A stretch of DNA of 64,000 nt, taken from Symsagittifera roscoffensis. Its lineage: Eukaryota > Xenacoelomorpha > Acoela > Convolutidae. The notes under the pieces are model-generated. The model searched no databases and was not told where the DNA came from. It saw only the letters and a program-made list of their open reading frames with translations. Numbering within the stretch: the first letter of the stretch is position 1; every line of letters begins with the position of its first letter. The translations under genes were made by a program, and so were the position numbers. Location: positions 42,987,682-43,051,681 of the forward strand of contig NC_087066.1 of assembly GCF_963678635.1 (NCBI RefSeq), in the 5' to 3' direction. Of the stretch, positions 47,101 through 59,000 are shown in pieces.

Positions 47101-48071
47101 ATTTTAAGTTAAACGCAGGTTTCTTTAGCAGCTGGGCCAGTGCAAGCCCAACTACGAAAGAATTGAGGAATTCAGGATCAAGTTCAAATTGTCAAAACTT
47201 TTTTGCAAAATTGGTCTAAAATAACTAACCCTGGCATTTGTAAGCGGGACTTCTTTGAAAATGGGAACATCAACTAGCCGCTCGCGAGAGCCCTCACTCA
47301 CAATTGTTTTTGCTCAAATTCTTCCATCTGAACTCTACCTTTTTAGCTTGGTGTTTTTATAATCGAACTCAGATTTCCCAAATATGTTTCCCAGATTTCC
47401 CAGAAAAGAAAACAAAGTGGAAAAAAAACGTTGATAAATTTCAACGAAAATTTTTTTTCAGCCCACGTCGGCACAAAAATAAGCTTATATTGACGCTAAA
47501 ACTGCCTTAGAAAAATTATAGATATGCTGAGCCAATTCAGGGTTGACCTCGTAAAACAAAAAATGCTTGCCATTCAATTGCATACAACAGATTTGTCTAT
47601 TGAGTGGAAGGAAAAAATGTTTAACATTAACCTTCCTTATAAGAACTGACATCGCTTCCAAAAAATATTCTAATTCATTAAACCAAGTTTACTGCTTTTA
47701 GCCTATGAATTTTTTGGTATAAAGCTTGATTGTTTTTCGAAGGGTTTTACATAGAAAGATAAATTTTAATCTGTCTTAAAAACAGGACACGATTTCAATC
47801 ACCTATTTTTCCGAAGTAAAAGCTTCCAAGACATATACAAAATCATAGTTTGTTACTCACAGTTCTGAGTCAAGTTTGATACTTTAATGTACGTGGCAAT
47901 TCTCCAATTTCAGTCCAACGCTGAGATTTTTGCCTCGTAACTAGTGGGTGATCTTGTATGAAACAATTTTTGTAATTGAGTTTTCAGACAGAAATCAAAA
48001 CTTTTATACGACTCAAAATAATTTTATTTTAGTTTGATGAAAAAATGCTTGTCATACCGTTTCCTTGTATG

Positions 48072-48429
48072 CAGGGTCAGATATGGGGGGAGGCCTTTAC
48101 TAAAAGATTCGACCCCTACCGACCCTTTGTAGTATTGACGGACCCTAAAATTTTTTTAAAGGCGCCTTTGGCGCCAATATATACTAATTTCTAGGGGGAA
48201 GCAGACGCCAAAAAAACGCATTTTTTGGCCAAAGTTTTCCAAAAATTGCTTAAAAACGATTTTTTTTTACTTTTTTTCAAAATTTTGTCTGCGCGCAGAA
48301 ATTTTGGCCAAAACAGGATCTTTTTAGTGCTTTGGGAAGGCTCGGAAAATCAATTTCGTCAGCCCAAAAAAAGGTGACAAAATATTCGAAAATCCTCCCC
48401 TCCTCGAGAAAATCTTGCACATGCCCCTG
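48072..48429 (-). mobile_element. hAT-like MITE with perfect 8-bp target duplication
   Basis: 358 bp, opposite orientation to the copies above. CTTGTATG is repeated exactly at 48064-48071 and 48430-48437. The left end is decayed (CAGGGTCAGATATGG); the right end reads GCACATGCCCCTG. Confidence 0.8.
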
Positions 48430-48760
48430 CTTGTATGTGAAAATGTTTGGCACAGAGATTTTATTCAATTTGCTGTATTTATGGACCTAAATGGTATTAA
48501 AAGACAAGGAATTTTTCATATATAGAAATTGTCTGGCAAGAAGCTTTGGTCAAACGGGATAGTACCAATCGTAAAACCCTTGGGGGGATCCATGAAAAGA
48601 AATTATCCGCCATACCGTCCTCTTCAAATGCGCTATTGATTTAGTATTGTACTGGAGCAACATTCATGTGTAATAATGATTTGTTTGGATAATCATCTTT
48701 CACTTTCTGCAGGAATGAATCGTTTTGAAAGGGCTAAGTTGAAATTAAAATGGTTGAAGT

Positions 48761-48934
48761 GTATCCGATTCCAATCAGAAGTATGCCCGATTCCAATCGA
48801 AAGTATGTCCGATTCTAATCGAAAGTATGTCCGATTCTAATCGAAAGTATGTCCGATTCTAATCGAAAGTAGGTCCGATTCCAATCGAAAGTATGTCCGA
48901 TTCCAATCGAAAGTATGCCCGATTCCCATCGAAA
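48761..48934. repeat. 22-bp minisatellite, eight units
   Basis: Seven units of exactly 22 bp from 48,781 (48803, 48825, 48847, 48869, 48891, 48913) preceded by one 20-bp unit at 48,761. Each contains the dyad CGATT-2 bases-AATCG. Confidence 0.95.
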
Positions 48935-49830
48935 TCATCAAAAACCACGCAGACTCAATTGGCACCATCGCTGGATCAGATCAACCCGTGGACTCATAGT
49001 TTTCTCCGTTCCAACTAAAAAAATTAGCAGACGCGCAAAAAAACAGGCCAGATGAAAAACAAGACTATGACTTCCAGCTACCCCCTTTTCGTTTTCTTCT
49101 AGTCCAGTCAAAGCACAATATCAAAAAAATATTTTTTTCAACAAACGATGGAGTATCAACCGTGTGAGTAGCTATCTAGTCTCTGGCATTTAAAAATATA
49201 TATATATCGTTTAAATATTAACGAATTGCTTCGAGGTTAAATAACTTTTACGATTGCCAAGTTGAAATCCTTTATTTCATGAGAAAACTTGAAAACTCTC
49301 AGAATAGTTGTTGGAACACTTTCAAACACATTTCACCTGTTTCTTACATCAAAGTTTCTGTACTACGACAATCAATGTGACCTCGAGCTTGTTTGAAGTT
49401 TACACACTTGAGCGAACTTTGAGATTTTATATCAACCACTCGAACTTGTCAAAGGGATAATTACATTTTCCCCTATTTGAAAAAAAAGACTGAAAAAAAT
49501 TAAATTGAAAAAAATCAGCTTGATTGGATGTATCGTTGATATAGAAATAAATATTAGTGTCAGCCAAAAGTGTTTGTTTTTGCTGTTTTTAAATGGATAA
49601 AAGGAAAATGTCTTGAAAGTAATTAGCTCTAATCAATATATAGCTGCATTTTGAAAGGGTGTTAATGTTAAAATGTGCACGTCTCTGATTTTACAAGCAC
49701 TCAGACAATCATCACCTTGATTTTATATCCCCACCTTAGAAAAACGCTCTCTTCAAATTCACCTGTAAATAAAAAGGAAAGGAAACTCATTTTCAGCAAA
49801 ACCCTGGAATAAAAAAAGGAAAATTCTCCA

Positions 49831-50076
49831 ATGCTAACTTTGCCGGCTAAAGCCAGTCAAAGTCAAGTGCAAATTCCGATAGATATTGATGTCGATAATT
49901 ATTGTTTGCAACCTACGTCCGAAAGACTATATGACTTTTTAACAACAAAAAGATCAATCATATCAAAGAAGAATTTATTTATTGCACCGACTAAAAACAA
50001 AGACAATCTAACCTCTTTTTCCTTTTCTAGTCCATCTCCGCTCGAGTTTTTCAGCCTCGTCCAGTACCTGAAATAG
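49831..50076 (+). other. Orphan ORF, 81 codons, unrecognised
   Basis: Real ATG start, no recognised domain, no neighbouring exon. It may be chance in this AT-rich stretch. Confidence 0.15.
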
Positions 50077-50407
50077 GACTAAAAATCTATAATTAGAGGC
50101 AGTCTTGTATTAACTAATTTTAATAACAAAAAAATGCTTTCAATCATTTTCTTGTAATTGAAGATATCTTTGGCTTTTTCGCTTTTCGTGTTGTAGATCG
50201 TCAAAGAGTTGTTAAGAAGAAGCAAAAGTTCGATGTATAAGATTAGATTAAGCCCTAGGTACATTTTTGCATTTAACAACAAAAATTGAAAAGTTATCAA
50301 CATATTTGTGTTAATTTTGACCAATTTCATTTTTTTCGAGCTCTCTTAATATAACTAAAATTACCCCTTTAAAAAAATATATCTGCAATGAGGCGTGGTT
50401 GGGTCGT

Positions 50408-50437
50408 GGGGGGGGGGGGGGGGGGGGGGGGGGGGGG
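50408..50437 (+). repeat. Homopolymer of 30 G
   Basis: Uninterrupted G run; its length may be an assembly or sequencing estimate. Confidence 0.85.
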
Positions 50438-50694
50438 CTTAAGCGGCCTGGGAGTTCTTTACTCATAATTTTGGCCCTTCAGCGCCCAAACAGCGCTTCT
50501 TGCCGTATTTTTTTTAGATTGGACATCCAGTACTGAGTTTTTGATCAAAATTAGATCCGACCACTGAAAGAACATGGATTTTCCAGGACTGCTATTAATA
50601 TGCGGAGCATGTCTTTTCAGAATGCATATGTTTTGAATCAGACATGCAGTAAATCTGATTATTTACAGCCAACATATCTGACCATAAAAGATTC

Positions 50695-50995
50695 CAGGGG
50701 CGAATCTAAAATTTTCTCGAGAGAGGGGGGTTTAAAAAAAATTTCTCGAGAGGGGGTTACAAAAAATTTTGTCGAGTTTTTTTGGGTCGACCATCAAATT
50801 AATTTTCCGAGCTCTCCCATATCAACATAAAGTTCTTGTTTTGATCAAATTTTCTGCACCTAATAAAATTTTTGAAAAAGAAGCCAACAGGCCAAAAAAT
50901 GCGTTCGAAATGCGTTGTCAGTGGGTCAAATTCCTGAGGGGGAGGAAAAGGAAGAGGCCTCCGCCCCGTCCAACCCCCACCCCCCAAACCCGCTA
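50695..50995 (+). mobile_element. hAT-like MITE, decayed
   Basis: Left end CAGGGGCGAATCTAAAATTT is clear, including the TCGAG box; the right end is degraded (CCAAACCCGC). Confidence 0.6.
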
Positions 50996-51695
50996 CTTCT
51001 TGATTTACAGTAGACCCATATTTCAATCACTTTAGGCTTGATATGACCATAAAAAATGATTGTGCGCATTGGAAGATGTTCAAACTTGATCAGATTTATG
51101 CGTTTATGTGGTAACAGCAACTAAATGACAGTTTTTACCAACTTTTCACCATCTTCTTACCACCTTTCTGAAAAAGTAAAAATATATTGTTGATAATTGT
51201 GCTTTTAACCACTTTCAAAACTAGTTTCTCAATTTTTAATCTAAAGTTTTTTAAATTTTGAAAATTTTTGAGAGCTGAAAACTTTAGGTTTGGGTGTTTG
51301 ATGTTGTTGATAGCGCATTATACTACCTTTTTGTTAAAATAACACTAAGCGTGGGCGGATAACTGAACGAGTGCAGATATCAATCTGAATTGAACAGAAC
51401 TTCCAGCATTGTAATTAAATAAAAATGATCATGGTGTTAGAGCGCACGTAAAAATGTAATTAAGAACAATAAACAAGTAATAAAATTTAAACTTAAAGTC
51501 AAAATGAAAAACAATCATTATAACTTCAATCATAATCGGCTCTTTTCCTCCCCCCCCCCCCCCAAAGCTGAAGTTCAGTTTCGAAAACAGTTTTAACATT
51601 GTCCAATGTAATGTAACGAAGTTTTGCATTGTGAACAAATCAACTATTGTGAACAGGTTTTTTCTGCAGCCCTTGCATCGTAACATAGTCACACG

Positions 51696-52123
51696 CAGGG
51701 GCGGATTTAGGGGGGGGAGGGGCGGACGCCCCCTTCTCAGGGATTCGACCCCCTGCCGACCCAAAGGGTCCCCCCTTTGATACTTTTTCAGAAATCCATT
51801 TTTGGCCGACCGACCCTAAAATTTTTCTAAAGGCGCCTTTGGCGCCAATATATACTAACTTTGAGGGGGAGCGCGCGCCAAAAAAAACGCTATTTTTTTT
51901 GTCAAAATTTTTCAAAAAGTGCCCAAAAACGGCTTTTTTTGACTGTTTTTTCAAAAATTTGCCTGCGGCGCACTAAATTTTGCCAAAATAGCTGCAAAAC
52001 AGTGCTTTGGGACAATTTGGTCGACCTAAAAAAAAAAAAAAAGGTCGTCAAAATTTAGGAAAATTTTTTGAAAATCCGCCCCCCCCCCCCCCCCCCCTCG
52101 AGAAAATTCTAGATCCGCCCCTG
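51696..52123 (-). mobile_element. hAT-like MITE with perfect 8-bp target duplication and intact ends
   Basis: 428 bp from CAGGGGCGGATTTAGG to CTAGATCCGCCCCTG. GTCACACG is repeated exactly at 51688-51695 and 52124-52131. It carries a long C run (about 52,078-52,097) near one end. It is the best-preserved copy in the window and so probably the youngest. Confidence 0.85.
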
Positions 52124-52199
52124 GTCACACGTAAAAGAACGAAGAAAAATGAAAATTTGAAACCTGGATTAAATCTCCACCCACGGGCTAGCAGCTTGA

Positions 52200-52460
52200 A
52201 TTATATTGCGCTTTATTTGTCCCAGTTTGGCCAAATTGGCCATCTTCAAACCCTATAATTTTAGGAAGAAAGATCCAATGTGAAATATGTTTTTAAAATT
52301 GAGTCCAAGACGCTAATCTCTTCGAATGTTAAAAAAATTCCGTCAAAAATGGCTTGCTAAAAAGTCGACAAATACTCCGTCACTTTCTTCAAAACTCGGA
52401 ACAAAAATTTAAATATACTGCAAGCCTTCACAATCCACAATTTTTTGAACAATTTTTTGT
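52200..52460. repeat. Possible diverged copy of the 865-bp unit
   Basis: AAAAAGTCGACAAATACTCCG ... CACTTTCTTCAAAACTCGGA parallels the unit's AAAGTCGAATTTGTC ... TTACTTTCGTTGCAAAAGTC. Weak by eye. Confidence 0.3.
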
Positions 52461-53100
52461 TTGCTTAACTTGTATTTAACTAATCACATTGGATAATGAC
52501 GTTCCGAACATTTTTCAACTTTGAATTGTGTTGTATCTTCGTAGCTTGAGTAGTCGAAATCTTTACCATGTCTGATCAAGTATGATTCAAAGCTAAGTAT
52601 ACATAGTTTGTTTCTGATTTTATCTTTAGAAGTTTATAAAAACCAATTGTTACATGTCAAGACATTTCCAGTGTCTTATCAAAAAGGAAAAGGTTTTGAG
52701 TTCTGACTTTGCATGAAAAAATCAGTAACGGATCCATGTTACAACGAAATAGGTCAATCCTTTTCGATAATCTTGAAATGTAAGATACAAAACAAACAAA
52801 AATCTCTAAACGTTTAAGATGTTGCAGACGAGAACTTTTTAAAACTTTTGAAAAAAAATTTTTTCTCCTAATAATTTTATAGTTTTTTTTGACTAAAAAT
52901 CTGCAAAATTGATTAAAAAATTTCTCATCTCTTTGACTTTTTGAAGCAAAGATGGTAAATTAGGAAAGATGGTACTTTAAAAACACTTTCAAAATTAACA
53001 AATTTACTTCTCTACTTGACCTTATTTAGCTACTTGGCGGATTCAAATAATTTAAAAAACTCGTACGCTTTAGAACACCATTTTGAGTTGGATAATATTT

Positions 53101-53139
53101 GTTCTCCTTGACACGTTAATGTTCTCCTTGACACGTTTT
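53101..53139. repeat. 20-bp tandem duplication
   Basis: GTTCTCCTTGACACGTTAAT followed by GTTCTCCTTGACACGTTTT. Confidence 0.85.
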
Positions 53140-56019
53140 CGAATCGAGTTGCTCTATCGAGCAAAAAACTAACCATATTCTTGAAACTATTAAATACCCA
53201 AATTATTTTATTGAAGCTTCATTTCAAAAATTCAAACATTCAAAAATGCTACTCATTTCATAAGATGAATAATGTCTGTTTTTTTAATGGTCGTCGTTCA
53301 ACTCAGCGGTAACTTCAAGTTTGAATGGGCAAGTTAGGTTGCTTTGTGCAAGTCTTACGACGTTGTTTTACAAACTACAGGTGGCTCATTCACCACAAAG
53401 CACAATATTTTTTGAACTTTTTTGCTTTTGAATTTTTTAAACTCAAATATTTTTTGCTCCGTATTGAAACCAAACTAGCATGCAGTTTTGCGATTTATTT
53501 TAAAGGAGACTACGGCTACCTTGTTGAATAAAAGAATAGATATAACGTTGAGCGACTTTTAAAATATGTTTTAGTTATTCTCATAATTTTCAAAATTTTA
53601 ACTCGTTAGAACTAATACCAACCAACACCAATTTTTAAAATTAATACCAATTGAAGTTAGTTGCTCAAAAACAGTTAAAATTTTCAATTTTTTGCCTTCA
53701 AAAGTTTAGTTGCATAGAAACCAAAGAATTCTGGATTAGTTTTGGAGAACAAAAGTTTTAATTTTCAACGATATTGATAGTATCAAGATTGTATAAAGAT
53801 AGGAAGAAAATTAGTGCAAAAAAATTAATTAAAGGAATAAACGGACATCAATGCTTTAACTACATGGAAAGATTTTTGGTTTCTTTTCGTTTTTTTTCAA
53901 AAGCCTGTTGAATAAGTGCCTTTTTGTATAGGCGAGAATAAAGAAAACTCATAATTAATAGATTATTGTGTTTTTATGTAGGCCATCGATTCAGATGCAA
54001 TTTTTCTTATGTTGCTCTCACGCCTCTCTTTTTTTGTTCCGACCATTAATTGTGGAGAGGAAACTTATCAATTCTATGCTTAAACAAACACTTTTTGTTC
54101 CAGGTATCACAAATCAGGAAATATATAGCATATTAAAAACCCAGTAATGAATCGAAACACCTTTAAAAACTGCAATTTTTTTTCTCAGTGCCCAGAAAAA
54201 TCGTTCCCAAAGTTGAGTTTTTAAATCATATTTCCAACAAGTAAAGCGAGCGAGTTACGCGAGAGAAAAAAATTACTTCAATATTATAGCGAAAATTGAA
54301 TATTAGCTTAATTGTCATTTTTTAAAATTAGTTTCATCCATCATTCATGCAGTTATTCATTTAATTGAATCGGCCTCCACTAAAACCTAATGGTAGATTA
54401 TACAAAAAAAGCAATGATTTTTTTCTAAATTTTGCTTTTATTTTTAAAATAGTGATAGCGGGACATTCTGCGCTTTTTGCATAGAAATGACTTGTTTGCT
54501 TTTGTTTGTTTTTGTCCCTCAAGTAATTTTTTGACACTTTTGAAAAGCACAATTTCAGTCAGCTTATTTGATAATATTTTTAAAATGCCTTGTGCTCAAA
54601 ATTGGAAAAAAATTTTCAATCTCCACTTATTTGCTTATTTTAAAGTTTTTGAAGATTGCCAAGCTTATTTTTATTGCGCGTTGTCTTTTATGTTTTTTCA
54701 ATCATTGTATAGGCAGCAAAATATCTAATTTAAATCAATTTTAATAATCAAGTTATTGCCTGATTAGATTCAAACACTTAGTACTTGGGACTCAGTAAGT
54801 GTAAAAATTCTCGAACGTTTTTTCCCGAAAGCTTATAGTCCTAATTATCTATAACGTTAATAGTTTTATTTGTAATTCTATTGTTTTAATAGTCCAATTT
54901 TTTTTTGCTGTCAGAAATTCATCTGACTGGTTTTAAGGTCTTCTGAAGAGTCGACTTCGTCATTTGGTACAAGAGCTACAGATGTCACGAGACATTTTTC
55001 TCAAGAAGAGTAATGAAAATGATTGAAACTGTGCTGTTGACAGTTTTCGGTAGTGGGGATGTCACCTTGTAATATTTAAACAAAAATATCAACGATAAAG
55101 GATAAGAGTTTCTTTGACGTAAATTTTTAAATATTTTTAATGCCGCAGCCCATTTTTCTTTGTATTTCAAATAATTTTAAACTATTCTAAATAAAATAAC
55201 CTTTTTTAAAATCAGTTTTAATGATTTAGTAATTATTTTTTTGTAATCTGATTTCTCTTATATTTTGTTTGCTTGAAAGTATACTAAATTAATTAAAAGC
55301 TGTTCCTAATTCATCGTCACGCTTTTTGTTGAAAATGGGGAGGAACTTTGTATTCGGGTGTGTTTAGTTAGTTTTCTTTTTCTTTTTGTTTTCCACGCAA
55401 AAGCAGGTACCACAAGTAAACATTGGAGTGGGTAAACATGAGTAATAAATCATATTGAAGCACTTACAGTCGTGATTCGAACCGCATTAAAAAATTTGAA
55501 AACGTTTTCCCAGTGTTGAGAAAAAACAATTTGAAATTTTTGATTTTTGTCTTGTTTCGAGCAGTCCTATTATGGCTTACAAGCTTAAAATAGCTTAAAT
55601 TGAAACAAAGAAAATCAGTTTTATTTATATAATGTTAGTTTACTTTGAGTATTTAAACGCCTTTTGGAATCATTATTTTCAAAAATTCAAAAAAATTGCA
55701 AAACACTTGAAAAAATTTTCTAAAAAAAATGTTTATCACTTTGCATATTTTAGAATGGTTGTCGAATATATCTATTCCCCATTTATTCGTACCCCAGTTT
55801 TTGTACCTAATACACCCTATCCACCACGCCGAAAAAAAACGACAATATTTTGAAAAAATGTTGTATTTTTTAAAATTCTATGGTCGGAACATTCTGTGCT
55901 AATTACACAGTAACCGGCAATCCCTGTTAATTATTGTTTTTGATGCAACTGAATATTGAAGCAATTGAATGGGTTTGTGAATGTTAAGCTGACAATGGAC
56001 CATTTGTTTTCAAATGGAA

Positions 56020-59000
56020 ATTGAGCGAAAATTCTTAAATAGAGTGAGTCTAAGAGAAGCTCATATTTTATTTTATGTTTTGTTTCATCAATTGAAATTA
56101 ATAAATCAGTTATTAGGAACCGTGTTTCTTAATCTGAGAGATATAATAGACCTGAGTTTGAAATAAAAATTTTGGATTCTTCTCTAAAACCCTATTTTTA
56201 TTGAAAGCATCCACAATTAAGTCTTCACGAGCGAAATAAATATCTTTGTCCCCGTATCTCAATGAGGGTGATAACTTCCAAGTATCTTTTTTGTAAATCA
56301 AGTTCAGCAAACGCTTTGAATATATTTCAGAATTCTGGTTCATACTTTTGGTAACTAAAAATTTTAGTATTTAAGAAGTTAAATCTCAGATTTGAGATTA
56401 ATTTGATTATTTGACTCAGGTCCTCATTTTCTTTATCTGCTGGTAAAATTGATTTAAATGCCTGAACGTTTTGCTTGAGTTTAATTTACAAACCCAGGAT
56501 ATAGAAATTTGGTTTTTCGGCCGTTTAGAGCATAATACCCAAACTATTTCAACCCGATATGACAAAAAATATACCACAAAAAATCTACTGAACAGAAAAA
56601 TTATATTTTAATTTATTTAATTTTACTGATTAGTTTCTCATGTTAAAAAGCTCATGTTAAAAAAATTGTTTTGTTTTAAAAATTTATATTTAATTTCTAT
56701 AATTAAAATGCAAAAAAAATTTTTTCAATTTTATTTTTACGTCATTGAGTAAACGAAAAATGGTTGAGTAAACGCGGTTGAGTAAACAAAAAATGATAAG
56801 CCGAGCCATAAATAGCGTAACCCACAGAGCCGCATTCCCGGATAGCCAGAAAAAACTAAAAACTTTCCTGCAAGAGCGAGTCGCGACAAAACAAAATGGG
56901 ACTAATCAGGCAAAATTGCCACATAGTTTGGACCATTTGTTTTTAAATAAATGAAAGCTTTTTTTTTCAATGCGGAAAAAAAACATTTTCTGGCCTTCAG
57001 TAAAACAATTGTTTTTTTGAAAGTGAGAACAATTTTTTTTTATTATCTGCTATCCAATAAACGGCCAACTAACAGGGTTGATAAAAACATCCCGGATAGC
57101 CATCTGAGATTTAACTTCTTAAATACTAAAACGCTGCTCCAAAATTACCCCAAAAAACAGTTAATTTTTTCCCTTTAATAAGTTCCTACTTAAAATTCTT
57201 TTCAGAAATTTCGCTATTCAAAATGAGCTTGGGCCAAGGTTTTTAACTCCGTTTTCGAGAGCTGCTTGACATCTTTTTGAATCAAATTTTGATGCTAATC
57301 AAAACTTAATTGTTTTATGATCCATCTTCTTAGTTCAACTTAGATAAAAGTTTGGCATTAAAGAGCTTTTTTTTCTACTACTGAGGTTTAAAAAGATGGA
57401 AAGCTGGTAGCCGAGGGAAAGAAATCCAAGCCGTCTTTTCAGCTTGAAGAATTGAAGAACTGTCTGTTAAAAACTTAAATCGTTCGTTTCCAGTGTCATA
57501 CTTTTATTTGTTAGGTTTTTAGTATTTTGAATATTTGAGCGTCTATAATAGGAAAGAGCCTTCTATTAATTGAATCTTATCGTCGATTGATGTGTGAGTC
57601 TGTTCGAATCGATGTAAACTGTCGATCCGGCAAAATATTGATTTCGGATATCGGGGGAAAAAATTCCGGCTATTTGTGAAAAAAGTTCGTAATAAGAACT
57701 ATTTAGGGGCAAATTTCAAAAACTTTTTTAGGCACCACTACATCTTATTTTTTTCTCTTATTAACATTTAAAAAGCAAATTGTTGCAAATCACCTCATGA
57801 AAATGATTAATCAAGAGTCAATTTATAAAACAGTGCCGATTTACAATGTTTTTTTTTGAAGGTGATTCGACCACTACCATCATACTCTAATTTTATTTGA
57901 AAAATACTAAATTTATACCTTTTCTTTTATCGCAACCACAACCGCGCTTGTCGCTAAAAAAAACTTTGTTTTTTACGTAATTTTTTTTATGTGTCCAATC
58001 TTACCAAGGACACTTTTATATGAACGGGTTGGGAGCTATGTATGGTTGAAAATGCCGCAATGATTCCAAAGTTTCCAGGGCAAAACCTAAATCCGTTTTT
58101 AGTTTTTTGATAATAAAATCGTTCAATTGATGACATCAAATAAAATTACCATATTAACCAAAGTGTTTAAATGCAAAAACCTTTGATTCTTAATAGCTTA
58201 CTCAATTTTTGATGAAAAACCATATGCCTCACAAGATTTTGACTGCCGCTAATCTATTATGAACTGCATTTATTTCAGGTTAATATTTTAAACTTTATTC
58301 TTATGTATCAACTCAATTATAGTATGATTATATTTTTATTTGGCGATTACATATTTATATATAAACAGTTGTGGTTATTTGTCATACTTTCTTATTGATA
58401 TGATAAATAAAATAGTATTAATGGTATATTCTTTGGGGGAAGATGGCTACCATGGGCCTCTTAAGGTCCTTAAAGTGGGACAGAAAGATTTTTGGGAGAC
58501 AAAAATTCAAGCGTTCCATTTCGCCTGTCTACTACCAAAAAAAGTTGGCAGTTGAGCAAAAATTGTTGAATAGAGTAAGTCTAGGAGAAGCTCATACTTT
58601 TTTCTATGATTTGTTTCAACAATCGAAGTTAAAAAATCGGTTATGAGGAAACTTGTTTCCTAATCTAAGAGATATAATAGACCCGAGTTTGAAATTAAAA
58701 CTTTCGAATCTTCTGGAAAATCCTATTTTACTGATACAATCTGCAGTTAAGTTTTCATGAGCAAATTCAACATCTTTGTACCCGTATCTCAATGACGGTG
58801 ATAACTTGCAAGTATCTTTTTGAAATTGTTTTGCGAATCTAGTTCAGCAAACGCTTTGAATATATTTCAGAATTCTGGTTTTTGGTAACTAAGAACTTTA
58901 GTAACTAAGAAGTTAAATCTCGGATCTGAGATAAATTTGATTGTTTGACTCAGGTTCTCATTTTCTTTATCTGCTGGTAAAATTGATTTAAATGCCTGAC

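Larger units (their letters stand above)
42641..48071. other. Upstream of the bHLH gene; no other gene recognised
   Basis: 5.4 kb of AT-rich DNA with one MITE remnant and one SINE-like head. It presumably holds the bHLH promoter; I could not point to a firm TATA box or enhancer. Confidence 0.5.
52132..56019. other. No gene recognised
   Basis: AT-rich sequence with a weak relative of the 865-bp unit and the 20-bp duplication. Confidence 0.55.
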
